NCBI GenBank assembly: GCA_947469285.1
Contig: CANIOW010000004.1
Coordinates: forward strand, 81,926 to 145,925
Length of the DNA stretch: 64,000 nt
Reading direction: 5' to 3'
DNA from: Gammaproteobacteria bacterium
Lineage (GTDB): Bacteria; Pseudomonadota; Gammaproteobacteria; Steroidobacterales; Steroidobacteraceae
The translations under genes and the position numbers were made by a program. Numbering within the stretch: the first letter of the stretch is position 1; each line of letters opens with the position of its first letter. The notes under the pieces were generated by a model. The model did not search any database. It was not told where the DNA came from and worked only from the letters and a program-made list of their open reading frames with translations. Below, in pieces: positions 26,448 through 35,511 of this stretch.

Positions 26448-26503
26448 CTCGGTATAATAAACTGAGTCGCATACTGGCGGGGCTGCCGTTTAGGGAGACG
26501 AGG

Positions 26504-26953
26504 ATGAAACTGGAAGTCAACGGAATCATGCACGAAGTGGCGGCGCCCTTAGACATGCCGCTACTGTGGGCGCTGCGCGATGTGCTCAACCTGACCGGGA
26601 CCAAGTTCGGCTGCGGCATGGCGCAATGTGGTGCCTGCACGGTGCACCTCGACGGCGTGCCCGTGCGCTCTTGCATCACGCCTCTCGCTGCCGTCGCCGG
26701 CCGGCCAGTGACCACCATCGAAGGCATTGCCGCCACTGAGCTGGGCCAACGCGTGCAAGCGGCCTGGATCGCCGAAGATGTGCCGCAATGCGGCTACTGC
26801 CAGTCCGGCCAAATCATGTCCGCGGTCGCCCTACTGCGTGAGCATCCGCAGCCCGACGACGCCGCGATCGACACCGCACTCGACGGCAACCTGTGCCGGT
26901 GCGGCACGTACAACCGTATCCGCCGCGCGGTCCACCGCGCCGCGGGCACCTGA
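26504..26953 (+). CDS. (2Fe-2S) small subunit of a molybdenum hydroxylase (IorA/CoxS-like)
   Basis: 149 residues with two iron-sulfur sites: plant-ferredoxin type [16 protein letters not shown] near residue 40 and the second cluster in [10 protein letters not shown] and CRCGTYNRI. It passes electrons from the molybdopterin subunit encoded 16 bases downstream. GGGAG precedes the start. A TATAAT hexamer sits about 45 bases upstream, but without a convincing -35 box. No FAD subunit gene follows, so electrons probably leave via a cytochrome or quinone acceptor, as in isoquinoline-1-oxidoreductase-type enzymes. Confidence 0.93.
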   Translation: MKLEVNGIMHEVAAPLDMPLLWALRDVLNLTGTKFGCGMAQCGACTVHLDGVPVRSCITPLAAVAGRPVTTIEGIAATELGQRVQAAWIAEDVPQCGYCQSGQIMSAVALLREHPQPDDAAIDTALDGNLCRCGTYNRIRRAVHRAAGT

Positions 26954-26968
26954 ACCGGAGCCCAACCC

Positions 26969-29140
26969 ATGTCTGAGTCTTCAGCCACGCCGATGGCCAC
27001 CGGCCGTCGTCAGTTTCTCAAAGCCACCACGCTGGCCGGCAGCGCGCTGGTCGTCAGCTTCACCCTCCCCGGGCGTGCGTTCGCCGCACAGACCACCGCC
27101 GCTGCCGGGGGCGACCTGTCCGCCCTCATCGAGATCACGGCCGATGGCCTGGTGACCCTCACCTTCGGCAAGAGCGAAATGGGGCAGGGCATTCACACCG
27201 GCCTGGCGCAGATCATGGCGGACGAACTCGAGGCGCCTTGGGCCGCGGTGCGCGTGCAGCACGGCCCCGCAAAACCCGCCTTTAACGACCCCAATTTCCC
27301 GATGATGATTACCGGCGGCAGCATGAGCCTGTCCGGCTCGTTCACCGCACTGCGCACCGCCGCCGCCGCCGCGCGCGAGATGCTGGTCACCGAGGCCGCC
27401 GCACGCTGGGGCGTGCCGGCCAGCGAATGCCTGGCCGAGCAAGGCAAGGTGCTCCACGCCGCCACCCACCGTGAATACCTGTATGGCGCGCTGGTGGCCG
27501 CTGCCGGTCAACGCGCCGTGCCCACCACTCCCACACTGAAGCCGCGCAGTGCGTGGCGGTATATTGGCCAACCGTTGCCGCGAGTCGACAGCGCCGCCAA
27601 ATCCCGTGGACAGACCGTGTATGGCCTGGATGTGCGCCGGCCCGGCCAGCAGTTCGCGATGGTCGCGCGGCCACCACGCGGTGGCCACTTCAGCGCCGCG
27701 CATTACGACGCGGCGCGCGCCGTGGCCGGCGTCACCGCCGTCTTCGATGTGCCGCAAGGGATCGCCGTGGTGGGGACCACCACCTGGGCCGCCAAACAAG
27801 GCCGCGCAGCGCTAGAGCCCACCGTGGTCATCGACCAAGACGCGGGCTTCTCCACGGCCGCCTTGGCCAAAACCTACGCGGAACTCGCGCGCACCCCCGG
27901 TCTGGTGGCCCGCGCCGACGGAGATCTGGCGGCCGCAGCCGCCAAAGCCACCCAGCGCGTAGAAGCAGACTACGCCTTCCCGTATCTGGCGCATGCCCCC
28001 ATGGAGCCGCTCAACTGTGTGGCGCTCGTGTCTAAAACCGGCGTGCAGCTGTGGCTTGGTACCCAGGGCCAATCCTTCGACCAGATGGCCGCCGCGCGGG
28101 TCGCGGGGGTTCGTCCGGACCAGGTCACGATTGAAACCTGCATGATGGGCGGTGGCTTTGGTCGTCGCGCCAATCTCTTCGGCGACAACGTGGCGCTGGC
28201 CGTCGAAGTAGCAAAGCGGCAGCCGGACACGCCGGTGCAGCTGGTGTGGTCGCGCGAAGATGACCTGATGGACGGCTATTACCGCCCGCAGGCACACCAT
28301 CACGTCGTCGCACATCTGGGTGCTGACGGTTTCCCGCTGGGCTGGCAGCACACTGTGGTGGCGCAGCCGCTGGTCACCGGCACCATGCTCGAATCCGCCA
28401 TGCTCAACCCCAAAACCGGTGTCGAGTCGACGCTGGTGGAAGGCATCACGGACCTGCCGTATGTGGTCGGCGCGCTGCAGGTGCATGCGCATCAAACCAA
28501 AGCCAAGGTGCCAGTGCAGTGGTGGCGTAGCGTCGGCCACACGCATACCTCGTTTGCGGTCGAATGCTTCATCGACGAATGCGCGCACGCCGCCGGCCAA
28601 GACCCCCTCGCCTACCGCTTGGCGCTCATGCAGAACGCCCCGCGCGAACGCCAGACCTTGGAACTGGCCGCCGCCAAGGCGGGCTGGGGCAGCCCGCTGC
28701 CCAAAGGCCGGGCCCGTGGCGTGGCGGTGGTGGCTTCATTCGGCAGCGTCGTGGCGCAGGTTGCGGAGGTCTCCTTGGTCGACGGTCAGCCGCGCGTGCA
28801 TCGCGTCGTTGCCGCCATCCACTGCGGCACCGTGGTCAACCCACAGCTGGTGGAACAGCAAGTACAAAGCGCCATCGCCTACGGCCTGTCGGCAGCACTC
28901 CGCGAGGAAATTACGCTGGCCGCCGACGTGGTGGAACAGTCCAACCTGCACGCCTACCGGTCGTTACGGCTCCACGAAATGCCCATCATAGAAGTGCATT
29001 TTGTGCCCAGCGACGCGCCGCCAACCGGCGTGGGCGAGCCTGGCACGCCCCCTATCGGACCGGCCGTGGCCAATGCCTTGCTGGCACTCACTGGCAAGCC
29101 CGTACGCCAGCTGCCCTTCAGCCGCCAGCGCTGGAGCTGA
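26969..29140 (+). CDS. Molybdopterin-binding subunit of xanthine/aldehyde oxidase family (IorB-like)
   Basis: 723 residues. The N-terminal twin-arginine signal (GRRQFLKATTLAG, then hydrophobic to GRAFA) indicates export of the folded holoenzyme. Two molybdopterin-binding lobes follow: FGKSEMGQGIHTGLAQIMADE and MMGGGFGRRANLFGDNVALA, and near the end a VGEPGTPPIGPAVANAL stretch that contains the catalytic glutamate region of the family. The substrate is probably an aldehyde or N-heteroaromatic; sequence alone does not decide. It forms a two-gene operon with the (2Fe-2S) subunit. Confidence 0.92.
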   Translation: MSESSATPMATGRRQFLKATTLAGSALVVSFTLPGRAFAAQTTAAAGGDLSALIEITADGLVTLTFGKSEMGQGIHTGLAQIMADELEAPWAAVRVQHGPAKPAFNDPNFPMMITGGSMSLSGSFTALRTAAAAAREMLVTEAAARWGVPASECLAEQGKVLHAATHREYLYGALVAAAGQRAVPTTPTLKPRSAWRYIGQPLPRVDSAAKSRGQTVYGLDVRRPGQQFAMVARPPRGGHFSAAHYDAARAVAGVTAVFDVPQGIAVVGTTTWAAKQGRAALEPTVVIDQDAGFSTAALAKTYAELARTPGLVARADGDLAAAAAKATQRVEADYAFPYLAHAPMEPLNCVALVSKTGVQLWLGTQGQSFDQMAAARVAGVRPDQVTIETCMMGGGFGRRANLFGDNVALAVEVAKRQPDTPVQLVWSREDDLMDGYYRPQAHHHVVAHLGADGFPLGWQHTVVAQPLVTGTMLESAMLNPKTGVESTLVEGITDLPYVVGALQVHAHQTKAKVPVQWWRSVGHTHTSFAVECFIDECAHAAGQDPLAYRLALMQNAPRERQTLELAAAKAGWGSPLPKGRARGVAVVASFGSVVAQVAEVSLVDGQPRVHRVVAAIHCGTVVNPQLVEQQVQSAIAYGLSAALREEITLAADVVEQSNLHAYRSLRLHEMPIIEVHFVPSDAPPTGVGEPGTPPIGPAVANALLALTGKPVRQLPFSRQRWS

Positions 29141-29149
29141 AGCAGCAGC

Positions 29150-29222
29150 GCGAGCAAGCTCGCTCCTACGGTGTAGGGGTGGGCAGCGCGGCCCGGCCCA
29201 CTCCTACGGTGTAGGGGTGGGC
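29150..29222. repeat. REP-like element with a duplicated 22-bp unit
   Basis: A 14-bp palindrome GCGAGCAAGCTCGC is followed directly by CTCCTACGGTGTAGGGG. The 22-bp stretch starting CTCCTACGG occurs twice (29163-29184 and 29201-29222), separated by 16 bases. The inner TCCTAC/GTAGGG can itself pair. This looks like the gammaproteobacterial REP (palindrome plus CTCCTAC) seen in pseudomonads. The second copy contains the stop codon of the oligopeptidase gene on the minus strand, so the element forms the last codons (PTPTP) of that protein. Confidence 0.7.
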
Positions 29223-31390
29223 GCCGCGAGCTGCTGCAGCACCCACGCATATTCCATCGCCACTTCGTGGAAACGCTGGAAGCGGCCACTCTTGCCGCCG
29301 TGTCCCGCTTCCATGTTCACGTGGAACAGCAGCGGATGCGTGTCCGTCTTCATCGCACGTAGCTTCGCTACCCACTTGGCGGGCTCGAAATATTGCACCT
29401 GGCTGTCCCACAAACCCGTGGTTACCAACAGCGCCGGATAGGCCTTACGTTCTACGTTGTCGTAGGGTGAATACGACAACATATAGTCGTAAGCCGCCTT
29501 CTCCTTCGGGTCACCCCACTCATCCCACTCGTTGGTGGTCAAGGGAATGCTCTCATCCAGCATGGTAGTCACCACATCGACAAATGGCACATGCGCCACG
29601 ATGCCGCGATAGTCCAGTGGCGCCAAGTTGGCCACTGCTGCCATCAGCAGGCCACCCGCGCTACCACCCATGGCAAACACTTTGCCCGCGTGGCCATAGT
29701 GTTCTGCCACCAGAAAACGCGTGACGTCGATAAAGTCAGTGAACGTGTTGCGCTTGTGCAGCAAGCGTCCGTCTTCATACCACTGGCGGCCCATTTCCTG
29801 ACCACCCCGAATATGCGCAATGGCATAAACGAAACCACGGTCCAGCAACGGCAAGCGTGACAGGGAGAACGTGGGATCGGTGGAGGCGCCGTAAGAGCCA
29901 TAAGCATATTGATACAGCGGCGCCGTGCCATCGAGCTTGGTGCCTTTGCGATACACAATGCTCACCGGCACCTGCACGCCGTCGCGCGCCGTTGCCATCC
30001 GGTACTCCACCACGTAATTCTTCGGGTCATAGCCGCCCAGCACCGGCTGGCGCTTCAGCAACGTCTTCTGCCCCGTCGCCAAGTCGAGCTCAAAAGTACT
30101 GGCGGGCGTGGCTGGCGACGTATAGGTGTAGCGCAGCGACGTGGTGGTTGGCGCTTCGTTGGCGCCCAGCGCCATGGTGTAGGCCGCTTCGTCGGCGGTA
30201 ACGTAGTTGTCACGCTTCCCGTCCCAACTCAGCACCCGCACCTTCGACAAGCCCCCACTACGCTCTTCGACTGCAAGGTAATCTTTGAAGGTAACGAAGT
30301 CCTCAATGAAGGCCTCCGCACGGTGCGGCACAATCTCCTGCCAGCGGCTACGGTCGGCAACCTCGCTGGCCTTGACGCGAATCAGCCGGAAGTTCGGCGC
30401 CTGCCAATTGGTGCGCACAATAAACTCGTCACCAAAGTCTTCCACCTGATACTCATGGTCACGCTCGCGCGGAATAAGCACCTGAAAGTCGCCAGCTGGA
30501 TGGTCGGCATCCAGCATGCGCGTCTCGGTGGAGACAGTGCTTTGCAACACGATCACCACGTAGCGTTCAGAGCGGGATTTCCCCACGCCGAGGTAGAAGG
30601 TGTCGTCGTCGTTGACGAATACCTCGACATCCGCGCTCACTGGCGTGCCAAGCACATGCCGCATCACGCGTTTGCCGAGCAACGTCTGGCGATCTTTGTC
30701 GACGTAGAACACGGTTTTGTTGTCATTCGCGAGCGCGAAATCCGCCTCGGCATTTTCAATGCGATCTGGCAGCAACTGACCGGTCCGTAGATCCTTGAAG
30801 CGCAATACCCACTGGCGGCGGCCCACCGTATCTTCCGCCCAACCCAATAACTGTTCGTCAGTGCCGATCTCGTAGTTACCGATTTGAAAAAAGTCGTGGC
30901 CACGCGCCAGCGCATTGCCATCGAGCAGCAGCTGTTCGCCAGCCGCCGGCCGTGCATGCGGTCGGCGTGCATAGACGGGGTATTCGCTTCCCTGCTCAAA
31001 GCGACTGAAATAATCAAAGCTGCCCTTCTGTGCCGGCACGGAGCTGTCGTCCTGCTGCACGCGCGCGACAATTTCTTGATACAGCTGCTCTTCCAGACCA
31101 CGCACCGGCGCCATCAGGCGTTGGCGGTAGGCGTTCTCAGCCGCCAGATAGGCGAGCATCTCGGGGTTCTTGCGCTGGTCATCGCGCAGCCAGTAGTACG
31201 GGTCCTCGCGGTCGCCATGCGGCGAATGGACGAGGTGCGGCTGCCTTGCGGCCACCGGCGGGGTAGGCGAATCGTCACTGGGGGCGTTCACGTTCATAGG
31301 GGGGGAAGTCTCCGCGGCGGCGGTGGGGGCGGGACCGGACAGGGCGCCAACCATCACCCAGGGGGTCAGGAACGCAAGAAAGCGGCGCAT
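29204..31390 (-). CDS. ptrB: Oligopeptidase B-type S9 peptidase, exported
   Basis: 728 residues. An N-terminal signal-like stretch (about 1-25) precedes the POP propeller domain starting with PHGDREDPYYWLRDD. The C-terminal catalytic domain shows the nucleophile in MGGSAGGLLMAA, an acidic residue region near DSQVQYFEP and the catalytic histidine in MEAGHGGKSGR. These match oligopeptidase B, which cleaves after basic residues in short peptides. Most PtrB are cytosolic, so the signal peptide suggests a periplasmic form. GGAGA precedes the ATG. The extreme C-terminus derives from a REP-like element. Confidence 0.93.
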   Translation of the reverse strand: MRRFLAFLTPWVMVGALSGPAPTAAAETSPPMNVNAPSDDSPTPPVAARQPHLVHSPHGDREDPYYWLRDDQRKNPEMLAYLAAENAYRQRLMAPVRGLEEQLYQEIVARVQQDDSSVPAQKGSFDYFSRFEQGSEYPVYARRPHARPAAGEQLLLDGNALARGHDFFQIGNYEIGTDEQLLGWAEDTVGRRQWVLRFKDLRTGQLLPDRIENAEADFALANDNKTVFYVDKDRQTLLGKRVMRHVLGTPVSADVEVFVNDDDTFYLGVGKSRSERYVVIVLQSTVSTETRMLDADHPAGDFQVLIPRERDHEYQVEDFGDEFIVRTNWQAPNFRLIRVKASEVADRSRWQEIVPHRAEAFIEDFVTFKDYLAVEERSGGLSKVRVLSWDGKRDNYVTADEAAYTMALGANEAPTTTSLRYTYTSPATPASTFELDLATGQKTLLKRQPVLGGYDPKNYVVEYRMATARDGVQVPVSIVYRKGTKLDGTAPLYQYAYGSYGASTDPTFSLSRLPLLDRGFVYAIAHIRGGQEMGRQWYEDGRLLHKRNTFTDFIDVTRFLVAEHYGHAGKVFAMGGSAGGLLMAAVANLAPLDYRGIVAHVPFVDVVTTMLDESIPLTTNEWDEWGDPKEKAAYDYMLSYSPYDNVERKAYPALLVTTGLWDSQVQYFEPAKWVAKLRAMKTDTHPLLFHVNMEAGHGGKSGRFQRFHEVAMEYAWVLQQLAAPTPTP

Positions 31391-31451
31391 GGTGCGTCTC
31401 CGTCGATGTCGGGAGGGGGCGGAGAGTGTAGCTGCATGCTAGCCTCACAGC

Positions 31452-32120
31452 ATGCTAAAACCCGCCCATCCCCTGCTCCACTGCCTGCTGATGGCCTGGG
31501 CCGCTACCACGGGCCCCGTCGCGCTCGCCACCACCGGCCCGGTTACTCAGGCGCCGGCGCGCTGCTGTCAAACCACGGACGACTTCCCCTGGCAGGACCT
31601 GCCACCGCCAGGTGGGCATCTGGAAGTGACACTCGACACCGCCGCGCCGGTGTTCCGTTTCCACACGGGCGAAAGCCGCTTCGCCGCCTTCCGCCTGCCA
31701 CTGTCGGCCACGCCGTACCGGGTTGAGGTGCGCGCGCTGGCTTCCCCAGCACCGGAGGCGCCGGGTGGTTGGCGCGTGTTTTATCCCCAAGCGGTACTGC
31801 TCGACGGCGACCAGCTGCTCACCCGACAGGCAGCGCCAGAGAACGCACTGCTGGAGATGACCGGCAGTGAACTGTCGCCGCAAGGCGCCTATGTGCTGTA
31901 TTTGCCCATCGATTCCAGCGCCGACGGCGAGCGGTATCTGGTGCTCCACACCGTGCCGGCGGCGGACGCACCGGCCGCTGCGGCGCCGTTTCTGCAGTCG
32001 CGAGCGGCGGTCACCCGTGCGGTCCGTGAATGGCAGGCGGGGGCCACGGACAGCGGGCGCTTGCGGATCGATGTGGTGCCAACCGAGCGGTCGGCGCCCC
32101 GCCCCGGCCTCAGCCCATAA
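31452..32120 (+). CDS. MalM-like periplasmic protein
   Basis: 222 residues with a signal peptide (about 1-26). The mature part shows the MalM family run: a CCQTTDDFPWQDL start, FRFHTGESRFAAFRLPLSATPYRVEVRALA and VFYPQAVLLDGDQLL. MalM is a periplasmic protein of the maltose operon in enterics with no known activity; here there is no maltose gene near, so the role is open. It is convergent with the UPF0104 gene and divergent from the peptidase. Confidence 0.75.
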   Translation: MLKPAHPLLHCLLMAWAATTGPVALATTGPVTQAPARCCQTTDDFPWQDLPPPGGHLEVTLDTAAPVFRFHTGESRFAAFRLPLSATPYRVEVRALASPAPEAPGGWRVFYPQAVLLDGDQLLTRQAAPENALLEMTGSELSPQGAYVLYLPIDSSADGERYLVLHTVPAADAPAAAAPFLQSRAAVTRAVREWQAGATDSGRLRIDVVPTERSAPRPGLSP

Positions 32121-32130
32121 GGGGCCGCGG

Positions 32131-33087
32131 TCAGTTCAGCGAACGACCCTTGCCCGCCAGTTCGGTCGCGGCCAGCAACAATAAGGCCACCGCCAGCGGC
32201 AGCAGTTCGAACACGCAGCGATACAACAGCACCGCACCGAGCAAGGCTTCTGGCGCCACGGACGGCAGCAACAGCAACAGCACCGACTCGAACACCCCTA
32301 AACCCGCGGGCACGTTACTGGCGAGCGCCGCAAAGATGCACAACACATACAGCGGCAGGAAGGCGACAAACTCCACGCCGGCCGTTGCTGGTAGGAACAG
32401 CCACAGAATGGCCGCCGCCGCCCCCACATCCACCATGCCGACCGCATATTGCATGAGGGTGAATTTGCCCGGTGGCAGCGTCAGCACCACCCCTCCCATC
32501 CAGCGTGGCCAGCGCCAACTGCCACGCAGCCGGAAGGTGGCTGTCACATAAGCCACGTGCACCGCCAAGCAGGCCACCGCCACACCGAGCACCCACGGCA
32601 GTGGCAGGTTCAGCAGACGCCCCGCCGCTGCGCTATGCCAGAGCAACGACGTCGCGAACAGCACCCCCAGACCGACCGCGTAGGGGAGCATGCACAGGAC
32701 TACCACCTGGCCGACCTCGGCGAGGGACAGTCCAGCCGCGGCATACCAGCGCAAGCGCACCGCGCCGCCCGACAAAGCCCCGACACCCACCGCATGCCCG
32801 ATGGGATAAGCCGCCAGCGCGGCCACCACGGCACGCCGACGACTACACTGGCTTCCCGGAGCCACGTGGCGCAATACCAGCACTTCGTGCACGGCCAGAC
32901 ACAGGTAAGACAGGGCACAACACCCGACGGCAGCCAACACCGTGGTTAGCCGCACGGCCTGCAACTGTGCCAGCACATCGGCCCAGCGCACCCCGACCAG
33001 CCGTTGCTCCAGGATCCGGGCGGCCAGCACGAGTACGCCAACGGTGAAGGCCACCGTCAGCCAGCGACGAAACGCGGGGCGTGCCAC
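32131..33087 (-). CDS. UPF0104/lysylphosphatidylglycerol-synthase-like membrane protein
   Basis: 318 residues with eight or so membrane helices, matching the flippase-like domain of MprF and the UPF0104 (YbhN) group: LSYLCLAVHEVLVLRHV, HAVGVGALSGGAVRLRWYAAAGLS and PAGLGVFESVLLLLLP. The GGAVRLRWY and PAGLGVFE motifs are family hallmarks. The cytosolic aminoacyltransferase domain of MprF is absent. A GTG start shares one base with the TAG stop of the KTSC gene upstream. Confidence 0.87.
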   Translation of the reverse strand: MARPAFRRWLTVAFTVGVLVLAARILEQRLVGVRWADVLAQLQAVRLTTVLAAVGCCALSYLCLAVHEVLVLRHVAPGSQCSRRRAVVAALAAYPIGHAVGVGALSGGAVRLRWYAAAGLSLAEVGQVVVLCMLPYAVGLGVLFATSLLWHSAAAGRLLNLPLPWVLGVAVACLAVHVAYVTATFRLRGSWRWPRWMGGVVLTLPPGKFTLMQYAVGMVDVGAAAAILWLFLPATAGVEFVAFLPLYVLCIFAALASNVPAGLGVFESVLLLLLPSVAPEALLGAVLLYRCVFELLPLAVALLLLAATELAGKGRSLN

Positions 33088-33299
33088 TAGCGAACACGTC
33101 GCTCGCTGTAGTTTTCCTCGATGTTATCGCGGAAAAAACTCCACTGTGACCCCGAGCTCGCAAAGCGGCGCCAAGTATCCTCAGAGACGCCGGTGTATTC
33201 CACCAAGCCCCCGGTGGTCAGCTCCACGCGCAGTACCCGCTGTACCGCGTCATAGCCGATGGCGCGCAGGCTACCCGCATTCACTTGCTTCATTTCCAT
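33087..33299 (-). CDS. KTSC domain protein
   Basis: 70 residues from the ATG preceded by GGAGAG at four bases (a longer reading adds 12 residues). It is a KTSC domain (named for a lysyl-tRNA-synthetase C-terminal-associated domain): SLRAIGYDAVQRVLRVELTT, YTGVSEDTWRRFASSGSQ and FFRDNIEENY. Stand-alone KTSC proteins are common and uncharacterised. It is the first gene of a pair with the UPF0104 protein. Confidence 0.85.
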   Translation of the reverse strand: MEMKQVNAGSLRAIGYDAVQRVLRVELTTGGLVEYTGVSEDTWRRFASSGSQWSFFRDNIEENYSERRVR

Positions 33300-33394
33300 C
33301 GGTCTCTCCAACGCGTTTTCCCTGGCCCACGCCAAGTCCGCCAGCCGCTCAGTATCGCATGCGGCTGCGGCGACCGGCGTGGCGGCCAGTGGCC

Positions 33395-33428
33395 AAAAAA
33401 AAGGCGGGAACCCATGAGGGTTCCCGCC
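33395..33428 (-). terminator. Intrinsic terminator of the hydrolase/AI-2E permease operon
   Basis: Read on the minus strand, an 11-bp perfect GC-rich stem (GGCGGGAACCC / GGGTTCCCGCC) with a four-base loop is followed directly by eight T. It lies about 90 bases past the stop of the alpha/beta-hydrolase gene. Confidence 0.9.
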
Positions 33429-33513
33429 CGAACTTCACATCACTCTAAACATCACTTGGGGGGATCAACATCAACTCTTGCTGCCTAAGTAGACTGTAGG
33501 TCTCCAGCAAAGT

Positions 33514-34356
33514 TCACCCGCCCTGAATGAAATCCGCCACCTGATTCACCACCCGTGGCGCGCACAGCACGTTCCGGTGGCCAAGCCCGTCGACCCAACA
33601 GGTCTGCGCCCCGGGCCAGGCCGCTGCCAAACGCTCAGCATGGGTAAAATGGACGATGCTGTCATCGCGGCAATGGACGACCAACCCGGGCACCGCCAGC
33701 CCGGCGACCAACCGCTCCGGGTCGAGTTCCTGCATCGGCTGTCCGCCGTGCCGGTCCAGCTGGCGCTGCAATTCCTGCCGCGACCGGGGCGTCAGTCGCA
33801 AGGCGCCGGCAAAACTGCCGACAATCTCGGACATGGCCGCCGGTGCGCCGAGCGTGACCGCGCAGCCCGCGCGCAGCCCGCGTGCTAGCGCCAAGGGCAC
33901 GGCACACCCGCCCATGGAGTGCCCGATCACCGCCGCCGGTGCGCCATAGTCGGCCTGCGCCGCCAACAGCGCTTGGGCGAACAGCCACGGGCTGGCCTTG
34001 CGCCCGGGCGAACGGCCGTGACCTGGGCCCTCGACCGCGAGTACCCGAAAGCCGCGCGCCAGCAAAGCCCCGGCCAGCGGCCGAAATTGGCTCGGGCGGC
34101 CCTCCCAGCCATGGTGGGCAAACACCCAAGGACCGTCCGCCGCACCAGGCGCGGTCCAGTGCAGCGCGGCCAGGCCGTTAGCCAGCCGACACGGGACCGG
34201 CGCCACCTCGCCCGCCAACAACGGCACCACCTCCCAGGGCTGGGGCGGGTTCTGGCGCGGCGTCAGCATGGCGAAAGCGGCCAACCGCCCGGTGGCCGTC
34301 GGCGCCAGGCGCGAAGCGACACCAAAAACGCGCGGCACCCACCAAGGTAGCGCCAT
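33514..34356 (-). CDS. Alpha/beta-hydrolase
   Basis: 280 residues from the ATG two bases after the stop of the permease gene, with AGGAGG upstream. The oxyanion region is AHHGWEGRPSQF, the nucleophile elbow GHSMGG, the acid VHCRDDSIV and the histidine GLGHRNVL. The substrate is unknown. It forms a two-gene operon with the AI-2E family permease and ends at a strong terminator. Confidence 0.88.
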   Translation of the reverse strand: MALPWWVPRVFGVASRLAPTATGRLAAFAMLTPRQNPPQPWEVVPLLAGEVAPVPCRLANGLAALHWTAPGAADGPWVFAHHGWEGRPSQFRPLAGALLARGFRVLAVEGPGHGRSPGRKASPWLFAQALLAAQADYGAPAAVIGHSMGGCAVPLALARGLRAGCAVTLGAPAAMSEIVGSFAGALRLTPRSRQELQRQLDRHGGQPMQELDPERLVAGLAVPGLVVHCRDDSIVHFTHAERLAAAWPGAQTCWVDGLGHRNVLCAPRVVNQVADFIQGG

Positions 34357-34358
34357 GC

Positions 34359-35417
34359 TCAGAACGCCTCCTCCTGCTCTTCCAGCCATTCACGCCATAC
34401 CGCCATCAGCACCGCCAGCACCACCGGGCCGAGAAACAGGCCGATCAGCCCAAACGCCGCGACGCCACCCAGCACGCCAAACATCACCAACAGAAAGGGA
34501 ATACGGGTGGCGCTGGAAATGACCAGCGGACGCACCAGGTTGTCGACCCAGCTGACCACGGCCGCTCCCCAGATAAACAGCTCGATTCCCTCGCGGGTCT
34601 GCCCGGTCAGCAGCAACCACAGCGCCAAGCCTCCCCAGATAAACGGCGTACCAAAAGGGATGAGGGCAATGAGCACCGTGAGGGCGCCCAGCAACAACGG
34701 CGCTTTGAAGCCAACGAAGGCATAGCCCAGACCCGCCACAAAACCCTGCACCAGCGCCGTGAGCACGATGCCATACACCACAGCGCGGGTAGTGGCACCG
34801 ATAGCCTCCAGGTAGCTGTCGACCCGTGCCCCCAAAATGCTGCGCGCCACCGAGCGCACCTGCCGCAGCAAGTCTTCACCCGAGACATACAGAAAGAACA
34901 GCGATAGCAGCGCAAACCCCATCTTGGCCAAATTGCGGCCCACGCCGCCGACTACCCCACCCATTTCACCAAACAGGTGAGTGGCCAGCGCCGACAGGTC
35001 GGCGCCCAGAGCCGCGGGCTCCTGCCGCAGATGCCGCATCAATTCCTGCAACCGCTCGCCGATCACCGGCCAGTGAAACACCGACTCGGGTAGCGTTAAC
35101 TGCCCGGAAGTGGCGCGCATGAGAAATTCGCTATAGGCATGGCCCAGCTCCTGCTGCAGCGTTATCACCAGCCAGACCAGCGGCACCACCACCGCCGCCG
35201 CCACCAACAGCGTCATGCTCAAAGCGGCCAGACGGCGACTGAGCAGAAGGCGTTCCAAGCGCAGAAAAAGCGGCCAGCTCACATAGGCAAAAATGGCCGC
35301 CCACAGCACCGGCACGATGAACGGTGCAAGCACCCACCAGGCCAGCAACACCAATCCCCCCAGCAAAGCGCCAAGGGTCAGGCGCCGCAGCAGGGGCGAG
35401 GAGAGCAGATCATCCAT
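34359..35417 (-). CDS. AI-2E family transporter
   Basis: 352 residues with about eight membrane helices. Family features: APFIVPVLWAAIFAYVSWPLF near the N-terminus and the GVLGGVAAFGLIGLFLGPVVLAV segment near the C-terminus. The family was named for TqsA but includes sodium/proton antiporters and other exporters, so the cargo is not assigned. It is the first gene of an operon with the hydrolase, divergent from the H-NOX gene by about 95 bases. Confidence 0.9.
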   Translation of the reverse strand: MDDLLSSPLLRRLTLGALLGGLVLLAWWVLAPFIVPVLWAAIFAYVSWPLFLRLERLLLSRRLAALSMTLLVAAAVVVPLVWLVITLQQELGHAYSEFLMRATSGQLTLPESVFHWPVIGERLQELMRHLRQEPAALGADLSALATHLFGEMGGVVGGVGRNLAKMGFALLSLFFLYVSGEDLLRQVRSVARSILGARVDSYLEAIGATTRAVVYGIVLTALVQGFVAGLGYAFVGFKAPLLLGALTVLIALIPFGTPFIWGGLALWLLLTGQTREGIELFIWGAAVVSWVDNLVRPLVISSATRIPFLLVMFGVLGGVAAFGLIGLFLGPVVLAVLMAVWREWLEEQEEAF

Positions 35418-35511
35418 GTAGAAGGCCTCGAAAAATATGGCTGCCGGGGATGGTAAAATGTCCCGCTAATGCTACCGTGTCAGCGCTTTCAGCGGTCAAG
35501 GAAGATAGCGC

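Noticed and set aside
26453..26458. TATAAT upstream of the molybdenum hydroxylase genes as a promoter
   Set aside because: No acceptable -35 box lies 16-18 bases upstream and the site is close to the divergent cysQ start. It may be chance in an A/T patch.
29909..30790. A 293-codon plus-strand frame opposite the oligopeptidase gene
   Set aside because: It lies wholly within a coherent S9 peptidase gene on the other strand and has no recognisable domain.
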